Source: a virus
Virus record (IMG/VR): IMGVR_UViG_3300027771_000136
Span: 1 to 20,326 of that record
Strand: one strand, 5' to 3'
Length of the DNA: 20,326 nucleotides
Below, one piece after another: positions 7,230 through 14,800 of the stretch (positions within the stretch are counted from its first letter, which is position 1; the number at the start of each line of letters is the position of its first letter). The translations under genes and the position numbers were made by a program. A model generated the notes under the pieces. That model was not told the origin of the DNA. It was given only the letters and a program-made list of their open reading frames with translations, and made no database searches.

Positions 7230-7276
7230 TATATATAAATATAAACAATTTTTGTCAAATAAAAAAATCTGAGGTG
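7230..7276 (-). promoter_or_regulatory. Repeated promoter-like element, copy 3 (upstream of membrane protein)
   Basis: From the box CACCTCAGATTTTT to the terminal ATATAT this copy is 46 bases, exactly the length of the corresponding part of copies 1 and 2. It contains the best sigma70 match of the set: TTGACA (7258-7253), a 17-base spacer and TATATA (7235-7230). It begins just after the stop codon of the 58-aa gene. Confidence 0.62.
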
Positions 7277-7278
7277 TT

Positions 7279-7455
7279 TTATTTTGAAAGTTTTTTAATT
7301 TCTTTTTTAATTAAATCTCGAAGAAGAATTTCTAATTCTTTTTCGTCTTTGTCCCTACGGATTAAGTGAGCATCTGGATCATATTTAGGTTTACCAACAG
7401 TATGTTTTTTAAACTGGCCAGTACCTTGTAGTAAATCTTCTTTATATGTGGCCAT
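7279..7455 (-). CDS. Small charged protein, 58 aa, unknown
   Basis: Unrecognised short gene. Its ATG (7455) overlaps the stop of the 133-aa gene in a TAATG junction (one shared base), and it ends at TAA 7281-7279. The protein begins M-A-T-Y-K-E-D-L-L and is strongly charged; the C-terminal half (about 33-58) is a Lys/Glu/Leu-rich stretch likely to be one long helix, possibly a coiled coil. The reading frame, coupling to the preceding gene and clean stop just before a promoter-like element support it as a real gene. No domain can be assigned. Confidence 0.7.
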   Translation of the reverse strand: MATYKEDLLQGTGQFKKHTVGKPKYDPDAHLIRRDKDEKELEILLRDLIKKEIKKLSK

Positions 7456-7856
7456 TATTTTTTTACCCTAATATAAATTACTTCTTGTACAGTTGTATCT
7501 ATTCTTCTAATACCCTTGTCGGCTGTTAATAAAATAGAATTTCTGTAGTTATCCCAATTTAACTGAAAACTTGTATCTAGTACCCCGTTATTACAGGTTT
7601 TAATGCACTCATTTAGAGCATTTATAGTATATAGAGTATTTGTTTGTTTTTTTCTATGTAAAGAAATAGTGTCTTGTAAAATTACAACATCTCCACTAGA
7701 ATCAATATTATAAGTACACATTAATTCTCTAGTATCATTTTCATTTCTAAGTACAAATAGCTTATTATACAGAATATCATATGCATCTATAATATTATCA
7801 ATACTTTTTGATAGTGCTTTAGTATTTGTAAATGTACATAGTAGTTGTGTTTTCAT
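7455..7856 (-). CDS. Conserved-looking hypothetical protein, 133 aa
   Basis: I cannot name this protein. It is a small soluble alpha/beta protein that begins M-K-T-Q-L-L-C-T-F and ends V-I-Y-I-R-V-K-K. The first 40 residues look like a beta strand followed by a helix (K-S-I-D-N-I-I-D-A-Y), and the rest alternates strand-like and polar segments. There are no membrane segments and no recognisable nucleotide-binding or metal motif. Both ends are coupled by one-base TAATG overlaps, upstream to the 614-aa gene and downstream to the 58-aa gene, so the three proteins are probably made together. Position between DNA polymerase and repair genes hints at DNA metabolism or head/tail accessory work, without proof. 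Confidence 0.75.
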   Translation of the reverse strand: MKTQLLCTFTNTKALSKSIDNIIDAYDILYNKLFVLRNENDTRELMCTYNIDSSGDVVILQDTISLHRKKQTNTLYTINALNECIKTCNNGVLDTSFQLNWDNYRNSILLTADKGIRRIDTTVQEVIYIRVKK

Positions 7857-9700
7857 TATTTATATACCTCTTTTGTTGCTATATCTAATTCTTTTGCTAA
7901 ATCTGGATGCAATCTCATTTCAAACTTAATAGAACCACCACCATATCCTCTTCCATCTTGGCGTATTACGATATTTGCTACTCTTACAGGCTCTTCACCT
8001 TTTATTTTATATACTAAATATGGTTCACCATCGTCACTTTTCTTTACACTAAGGTTTTCTTTTAATGTATCAAAATCTGATGTACCAAATATTTGTTTCA
8101 TCGTTTCCTTATCTAATGACATATCTCCAATAGCCATTGTTTCTTCTCCTTCTGAGACAGCTTTTAACGGAAACTCTTCTTTTATATTTTTTATCAATCC
8201 TTCTCTAACTTTAGGATTTGTATTAAATTGCTCTATTACATCTTCTTGCATTTTTCTATGTGCAATATCATCGTCTTCTAGATATTTTATTGCTGCTTTG
8301 TTACCGTCTTCAGCTTCTTTTTTAATTGCCTTTAATATAGCTTTAGATTTCGATCTACTACCTTTTCCAGATTCTGTTGAATTTATTTGAGATTCTAATT
8401 CTGCTTGGGCTTTTGGAGTTAAGATAGCTTTAGCTGCTGAAACTAATCTTGATCTTTCGTTTTTAGAATATTCTTTAGGATCTGTTAGAGTACCTAGTAA
8501 TTCTGGATCCCAATCATTTACCATATCTCCTAGGCCTGAATTAATGAAGTTTATATTTTTATCTTTCTTAAGAGATATCTCATCCAATACCTCCTCGCCA
8601 TTAGGTTTTCTAATTTTTAAATACATGTCTGTAGAAAAGCCTTTATTCTTTTTATAATCAGCCAATCCCATAGCCTCTACTTCACCTTCTGCATCCCATG
8701 AACTTCCAGCAATTTCTACATCTTCACCATATTGTTTTTTAACTCTATCTAATATAGCTTTTCTAGATTTTCTTGCAGCAGTTATCCAACTTTTAGTAAT
8801 AATTCTTGTTCCTTCTTTTTTAAGTTTTGGATTATTTTCAATTTGCAATCGTTCATGTTGTTCTAAAGATGTCATGAATTCTTCAAATTCTTCGTCTGTC
8901 ATTGCAGATCCTACCATTGTCATAAGCTCTCCTGCTTGAGCACTAATTCGGCCTGCGCCACCAGGAAGGTCTGAAAAGTATTTCCAATTTGATGTTTCTT
9001 TGTTTGCTTGTGTATTCATCATACGCTCAAGAGCCTTTGCGTATCTTTTTGGAAACTTTGGATTGTTTGCTATACTTTCAGGTAATTTATATGGAGGAGG
9101 AATAGAATTTGTTTTGTTTTTATTTGCAAAATCTACATCTCCTGTTGATGAAGTGTCTAATTCTTTATTAAATTCAGCAGTTTCTGATGGGTTACCTTTT
9201 AAAAGGGTCTTATCTTTTCCAGATATTTCTCTTTTTGGTTGTGTATTAGAATCTTTGGAAGAGTCTGTATTTGTTTCGCCATCTGGTTTATTAGTCTTTT
9301 CAGAATCAAAATTCTTTCTTTCATAGTCTCCATCCTTTGCTGAAAGTGCTTGAGAATTTGTTTCTTCTTCTGATTCTCCATCACTATCCACAGCTACTAG
9401 TTTACCACTATCATTTTTATGTGTTATGAAGTCATCTTTTTCTTTACCGTAACCTTTTCCTTTCCATACAAGACCCATTTTCTCAGCTTTTTCTTTTTCT
9501 TTATCATCTAAAGCTTGGGTATCTTGTTCTCCATCCTCTCTAAGTTGGCTAATGTATTCAGATATAAATTCTTCGTTATATTTTAAGCTTCTAAGAGTAT
9601 CTTCTAATACTTCTATATGGTCTCGGTTTTTAGGGTCTGGCATACCATCATTAACGCGCCAAGCCCAATCTACTATTAAATTATCTATAAATGTATTCAT
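7856..9700 (-). CDS. Large hypothetical phage protein, 614 aa, with a possible PD-(D/E)xK-like segment
   Basis: Unrecognised. The N-terminal 60 residues are a helical module starting M-N-T-F-I-D-N-L-I. A segment G-L-V-W-K-G-K-G-Y-G-K (76-86) follows, and residues 105-200 form a very polar Ser/Asn/Lys/Glu linker, probably disordered. Residues 200-430 look globular: P-P-P-Y-K-L-P at 201-207, a Gly-rich P-G-G-A-G-R-I-S at 246-253, and a stretch with Glu341, Asp358 in S-T-D-M-Y-L-K-I and E-I-S-L-K-K-D at 374-380. That Glu / Asp / E-x-S-x-K arrangement resembles PD-(D/E)xK nucleases but is only suggestive. The C-terminus has R-G-Y-G-G-G-S-I-K-F-E-M-R at 584-596. GAGGT seven bases before the ATG supports the start, and the stop overlaps the next start by one base. 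Structural, packaging or nuclease functions are all possible. Confidence 0.78.
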   Translation of the reverse strand: MNTFIDNLIVDWAWRVNDGMPDPKNRDHIEVLEDTLRSLKYNEEFISEYISQLREDGEQDTQALDDKEKEKAEKMGLVWKGKGYGKEKDDFITHKNDSGKLVAVDSDGESEEETNSQALSAKDGDYERKNFDSEKTNKPDGETNTDSSKDSNTQPKREISGKDKTLLKGNPSETAEFNKELDTSSTGDVDFANKNKTNSIPPPYKLPESIANNPKFPKRYAKALERMMNTQANKETSNWKYFSDLPGGAGRISAQAGELMTMVGSAMTDEEFEEFMTSLEQHERLQIENNPKLKKEGTRIITKSWITAARKSRKAILDRVKKQYGEDVEIAGSSWDAEGEVEAMGLADYKKNKGFSTDMYLKIRKPNGEEVLDEISLKKDKNINFINSGLGDMVNDWDPELLGTLTDPKEYSKNERSRLVSAAKAILTPKAQAELESQINSTESGKGSRSKSKAILKAIKKEAEDGNKAAIKYLEDDDIAHRKMQEDVIEQFNTNPKVREGLIKNIKEEFPLKAVSEGEETMAIGDMSLDKETMKQIFGTSDFDTLKENLSVKKSDDGEPYLVYKIKGEEPVRVANIVIRQDGRGYGGGSIKFEMRLHPDLAKELDIATKEVYK

Positions 9701-9734
9701 AAACTACCTCAATCTATAAATATAAGAAAAAGCA

Positions 9735-11024
9735 TTAAGAAACATCTTTTAGTTCACCATAATTTTGACCTTTACTAATGCGTGTTGGATATTTCATAGC
9801 ATTTTTTATTTGCAAAATTAAATCTTTTTCTTCTATTTCATTAAAATCAAAAGTAAAGCTATCGTATGTATATAATATAAACCTTGTTTTATATTTTTCT
9901 ATAACATTAAAAACTCTTTGCATTGCTTCGGAGTTTAATTCTGTTTCAGCCGATTGAATATAATAATTAAATAGCTTTTGTGGCGTCATTTCACCTATAA
10001 CAGATTGATTTACTTTTCTCTTATATAAATATGTTTTAAAATGTTTTTTATGTTGCCAGGATTTCCAAAATTTAAAAATAAAATCATTTACCTTACTAAA
10101 AAATGGAATTGTTAAAAATTCTTTAGGAATTCCACCATATAATATTTGAAAACTAATTTGTTTAGCTTCAGAATATTCTTCTTTGGTTAGTGTTTCTTTT
10201 GAAAAGTATTGCTTTCCTAAATACTCATGTACTGAAGTATGTGGAAAAGTATAATCTACCATATCTGCTATTATTCTTAAATGATATGCGTCGTAGTCTA
10301 ATTCTAATATCGATCCACCATCAAACCTACTAATATATTTATTTCTAGTACCATCACGTTTATTTAGTGCTGCGTAGTTTACTTTATTAAAGGTATTACT
10401 TGGTCTCCCTGTTATTGTGTAAGGATTATACTTACAGTATTCTGTTCCATTTTTAGTATATAGTCCTGCTGATTCTATTCTTTTTAAGTTTAATTGGTAA
10501 TCTTTCATACTCTTATACCCAGAACAAAAGTTTATATTTTTAGATGCAATTATATTTTTTATTTTTTCTTCTATATTTTGGCAATATTGTATGTGTTTAT
10601 ATATTGGAATTATCTTATTTACATCAGTTCTATCCCAATACATTGAATATAGTTTTGTATGAGCAGTAGTAAATTCTTTAGGTATAATTTTTCCAATATT
10701 ATAGTACATTAGGGAATTACAACAATACACATTTTTGAGGTTTAATATCGATGGTAAATCTTTAATATCATAAACATATTTTTTATAATTGGTATTTATT
10801 GCGCGGGATATTTCTACAAGGGTAAAGTTTTTCATAGATTCAATATGGTCTATGGAAATGTAATAATTATGCATATTATTTAACGTTGAAATATAAATTC
10901 CTATAATACTTTGCTGTTCTGGGTGATGTAGGTGATCGCTGGCTATGGGTATGACTATTAAATCTGATTCCTTGCAGTTTTGTGCAAAGTCATTAAAGTC
11001 TAGTGTAGTTTCTATAATTTTCAT
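9735..11024 (-). CDS. Compact, divergent family A DNA polymerase without proofreading motifs
   Basis: Expected to extend DNA primers. Over 429 residues the family A polymerase motifs appear in order: T-G-R-P-S-N at 205-210 (thumb/palm T-G-R-x-S), motif A L-D-Y-D-A-Y-H-L-R at 242-250 with catalytic Asp243, motif B A-K-Q-I-S-F-Q-I-L-Y-G-G at 287-298 with Lys288, Phe292 and Tyr296 (Lys758, Phe762, Tyr766 of E. coli Pol I), and motif C L-Y-T-Y-D-S-F at 384-390 with catalytic Asp388. Departures: the steric-gate Glu710 equivalent is His248, the Arg754 position is Tyr284, and His-Asp-Glu of motif C is Tyr-Asp-Ser. The N-terminal 160 residues lack the D-x-E of a 3'-5' exonuclease. The gene lies after the tail genes and has its own promoter-like element overlapping the start. 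No Shine-Dalgarno is present. Polymerase family is confident; whether it is the main replicase is not. Confidence 0.85.
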   Translation of the reverse strand: MKIIETTLDFNDFAQNCKESDLIVIPIASDHLHHPEQQSIIGIYISTLNNMHNYYISIDHIESMKNFTLVEISRAINTNYKKYVYDIKDLPSILNLKNVYCCNSLMYYNIGKIIPKEFTTAHTKLYSMYWDRTDVNKIIPIYKHIQYCQNIEEKIKNIIASKNINFCSGYKSMKDYQLNLKRIESAGLYTKNGTEYCKYNPYTITGRPSNTFNKVNYAALNKRDGTRNKYISRFDGGSILELDYDAYHLRIIADMVDYTFPHTSVHEYLGKQYFSKETLTKEEYSEAKQISFQILYGGIPKEFLTIPFFSKVNDFIFKFWKSWQHKKHFKTYLYKRKVNQSVIGEMTPQKLFNYYIQSAETELNSEAMQRVFNVIEKYKTRFILYTYDSFTFDFNEIEEKDLILQIKNAMKYPTRISKGQNYGELKDVS

Positions 11025-11065
11025 TTATAATAATATAATAAAAATATATCAATTATAAAAATTAT
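11024..11065 (-). promoter_or_regulatory. Repeated promoter-like element, copy 4, diverged (upstream of DNA polymerase)
   Basis: Forty bases (11065-11026) align without gaps to the right-hand 40 bases of copy 1 with roughly three quarters identity, including TAATTGA and TTTTATTATATTA. A sigma70 reading is TTGATA (11052-11047), a 17-base spacer and TATAAA (11029-11024), overlapping the start codon. The CACC-CAGA box of the other copies is not preserved. Confidence 0.5.
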
Positions 11066-11899
11066 TTAACCTTTTATTGCATTATATTTGTTTTGTGGAG
11101 TTTGTAATATTCTTCGTTCTTCTGAAACAGGTTGAATAAAATCAGTTATTGGATATAACCTACCATGAGTTATTCCATCGTGGGTTTTACCAATCATTGC
11201 ACCAAAATCTTTATGTACATGATATCGGCCTTCATATTGTTCGCCAAATTCATCTACCAATTGGGTACCATCTGAGGTTAGGTTTTCTTCTTCATCTGGC
11301 TGGGCGTACATTACTAAATCTACTAAAAATTTAGATAATCCTGGTAATGTTCCTTCAGCTATACCTATTGACCTTCTATTTGTGTCAACTATCCCAAACT
11401 TATCTATTGCATTTTTTTTATATTTATCAAATAAGTATCCTCTTATTCTCCATTTTAAAAATACTGTTGAATATAATTTTGTATGTGGAGATTTTTTTTC
11501 TAGTATTAATTTATGTTGTTCTTCGTCTATTTCCATAAATTCACCACTTGGAAGATATTGTGAAAGATACATCATAAACCAACCTCTATTTTCATCACTT
11601 TGGTTTATTGTTGGACCTGTTGATACTATTCCTGGCCAATCTTTAGCATAATCTCTACGTTTTAAACTATTATATGTAAACTTTTTATTACTATTAGTAA
11701 ATGGTATTAATTTTACTGGATATACGTTACCTTTTCTACCAACTGGCTTTTCTCCTTTATATGGTACCCCATGCACTGTGTGATATGGTCCTGTATATAC
11801 GTTTGCTAAGTTATAGGTCGGGTCGGCAAATTCTCCTCCTTTGGTATATAAATTTAACTTAATACCTGGACCCTTTGTATATCTACCCTTTACTCTCAT
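11066..11899 (-). CDS. Phage structural (baseplate/tail-associated) protein, 277 aa, unknown fold
   Basis: Probably a virion protein by context: its ATG directly follows the stop of the hub gene with no gap and it ends the tail module. I do not recognise a named family. Two related segments can be seen, Y-T-G-P-Y-H-T-V-H-G at 35-44 and Y-E-G-R-Y-H-V-H-K at 222-230; the second continues into a Met/Gly/His-rich stretch G-A-M-I-G-K-T-H then H-G-R-L-Y-P to about 250. Histidine spacing suggests metal binding or a compact beta unit, unproven. The N-terminus is basic and Gly/Tyr-rich; the middle (105-165) is helical and ends in a basic patch K-W-R-I-R-G-Y-L-F-D-K-Y-K-K. No signal peptide or membrane segment is present. 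Stop is TAA in the short spacer before the polymerase promoter-like element. Confidence 0.7.
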   Translation of the reverse strand: MRVKGRYTKGPGIKLNLYTKGGEFADPTYNLANVYTGPYHTVHGVPYKGEKPVGRKGNVYPVKLIPFTNSNKKFTYNSLKRRDYAKDWPGIVSTGPTINQSDENRGWFMMYLSQYLPSGEFMEIDEEQHKLILEKKSPHTKLYSTVFLKWRIRGYLFDKYKKNAIDKFGIVDTNRRSIGIAEGTLPGLSKFLVDLVMYAQPDEEENLTSDGTQLVDEFGEQYEGRYHVHKDFGAMIGKTHDGITHGRLYPITDFIQPVSEERRILQTPQNKYNAIKG

Positions 11900-14800
11900 T
11901 TAAAAATTTCCACCATTTCCATCACCCATTTCTGATTTGTTTCCAAGATCATCTACAATAGTATCTCGATGTTCCAATGAGCTCAAGTTAAATGTAACGT
12001 GTCCTCGAGGACCATACGCTATTTCACCTTCATCATTTTCTGCTACGCCACTCAGAAACATTTCATGTGTCATACCTTGATTCCAACCAAATCCTTTACT
12101 TGCCCAACCATCTCCAGTCATCAAGTCTTTATTAAACCTTGTTGAACTATCCCTCCCCATCGCTCGAGTTCCACCATAATATCTACCACCTGAGAAGTTT
12201 TGGCCTTTTGCAAATGAATCATAGTTTTTACGAACTTGCATTCTTATTGGGGAATGACTTCTATGAGCTAATGTGTACAAGAGGGCCTTCATTAATGAAC
12301 CAACTGATTCATTATCTCCCTGTTTGGGCACTACATAGGAAAGTCTACTACTACCTTTACCGTCTCTTTTGCTCCATTTTGAAAATTCACTTGGACCACC
12401 ATCACCTTCATTTGCTGGCTTGTTAACTTCAAATGGCTGATCATCTCTAAACCATGATATCATTTGAGATATCCAAAGACCACTGGAAAATCTACTACCA
12501 GGTTTTAATCCTTCTTCGTTTCTTGTATTTTGATTATATCCATAGCTACCATAACTCCCATATTTTCCTTGCTTTAATTTCTTTTTTACTTTTTTAATAT
12601 CATTCCGTGGCCTTGATGATACAATCATGGCTGCAGCATCATCAGCTGTAGCAGTCCTATTCAGAGTTGAAGCTGAGAAATTATTTGTTAAACCAAATAA
12701 ATTTGATAATGTTTGACTACTATAAGGACGCATACTTTGGAAAGTTGGTTTTGATTTTCCATGTGTTCCTGACCCGTCAAAGCCATGCCATAAAAATAAT
12801 TCAATGAAATAACAATGTTCAGGGTGAGCTCTGAATTCATAATACCAAACATCTTCAAAGAATGGGCCAGATTTATATTTTATATTACCAGATGATATAA
12901 CAGATCCTCTTTTTGGCCAATCATCACAATCTTCTTCAATCACAGTATCTTCAATTACAATGTCTGGAGGAGTTCCTGTTTTTTGTTCTACTATTTCTAT
13001 TTTTCCTGGTTCAGGTATAGGATCTGGATCTTCACAGGCTGCAGGATCTACGTCAGTATTTTCTGGTGGTTTATCTTCTTCACAACACTCTGGACTAAAT
13101 TCTCCGTTTTCACATTGACAACCTTTTTTGGGAAGTTTATCTGTGTCAATAACTACATTAGAGATTATAGTAGTGTCATCGTCATCATCACTTGATACTG
13201 GTTGGTCACAGCAATCTTGGTGGTAGCTACCGTCTTCACATGGACAATTTGCTTTTTGTATATCCATATTTGTTTCAATGATTAAAGGTTCCATTCCTAG
13301 CATAGGTAATTTTATTAATTCAAACTCATCATCTTCTGTTTTTCTATCATTTTTAGTGGTTGGGGGTATAAGCGGTATCAGATCAAAAATTACCGTTTCA
13401 GTAGTTGGCATTATTTCTGATGGAAGATTTCCTTGATTACTACCACAATTATTTATTCCCTTACCATCACAACTACCAGGACGCATCACTGTTCTAATAG
13501 AAGTTGTCCAGTCGCCAGTAGTTATTTCATGGTCAATACCAACTATTTGAAAGGATGCGCCATGTTTTCCTGATGTATATCTATTAGGTATTTCTGTATC
13601 TGAAGTAAACCCTATATAATTTCCCCATCTAAGGCCAGACAAACCATCTATTACTAGTGATACTTTTAGTGGTACAGTTATTATTTCATCTCCAGCAGTA
13701 TATGGTATAACACCAACATCTGGACTTTCCTCTGCAGGTAGAGCTTGATCAGGCGAAGCCATGTTTAGCAACTTTCTCATAGCTGTTACCATACCTTCTA
13801 TACTGTCTTCGTTTACTTCATCTGCAATTTCAGAAGCACTTTTATAATATCCTGTCCATGCGTCTCTTAATGCATTAATATCTGTTGCAATTGTATCTGC
13901 ACAACAATCTACACCTACTGTTTGTGCTTTAGAGTCTGGTAAAACTATACCATCCATAACTAAATCTTTGGTTTTATGATTAAATAACCTATATTCATTT
14001 GAAGATGCCCCACCCATTGGTTGTCCAGTGTTAGTTTGTTGAGATTTATTACTACCATACATCATCATTGCAGCCATTTTGGAATCTATATCAGTTTGCA
14101 TATCTATATTTCTACATATTGATTTTCTACCAATACCTGGAAAGTGAAATCCTTTAACCTTTTTAGATTGTTTTACCATATTTCTATCAATAACCCTAAC
14201 TACTTGAGGATTATCAGGGTCTTCAACTAATACTAGGTCCCAAATATCTCCGCAAGCTGCTTGGGTACCTTCTAATATTTTATCCATAAAGTCATCTAAA
14301 GATTTAGCTTCATTACATACCTCTTCTATAAAGGATACGTTTAATAATACGTTACTTAATAAGCCTTCACCAGAAGAACCTGCCCCGTTTCCAAGAGATT
14401 GGGATTCATACTTGTTGTCAAATGGTTTAAAGTCGTTTAAGGTTTCTGCTGTTGACCCATTTACGTTTGCTTCTCTTGCTGCTTTGTCCAAAGCTTCATC
14501 TTTTGCTTCATCTTGTGCTTTTTCTGCTTTCTTTTTAGCTTTACTATGGTTTCCTGTAAGGTTGGACATGGAGATAGAGCCAATTCTTGCCTTTACATAT
14601 TCTCCGGCATATGCAACTACACCCTTTATAAATGCTCCAAATTTACCTATGGTTGTTATAGATGATGGATGAAGAACCCAATGTTCTTGCCTAGGTAATA
14701 ATACCTTTGAAGGATCAGCTGATATTAGAAAAGGAGAATTTCTTACTACTGTACCTCTACTATCAAGAGCATATACTGCAGAATTGCTTCTTGGATGTTC

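Noticed and set aside
7845-8390. 181-codon plus-strand open frame opposite the 614-aa gene
   Set aside because: It lies wholly antisense to a well-supported minus-strand gene with a Shine-Dalgarno and coupled stop. Its product is Ser/Phe-rich, as expected from the complement of Glu/Lys-rich AT-rich coding sequence. The other plus-strand frames in the window are rejected for the same reason.
9199-9384. 61-codon minus-strand frame inside the 614-aa gene
   Set aside because: Alternative frame within the Lys/Glu-rich linker; low complexity, with no independent start signal or context.
7229-9722. TATAAATA strings (for example 7233-7242 and 9714-9722) considered as T4-type late promoters
   Set aside because: They read on the plus strand, opposite to every gene here, and similar strings occur inside coding regions (near 10022 and 18100), so AT-rich chance is the simpler explanation.
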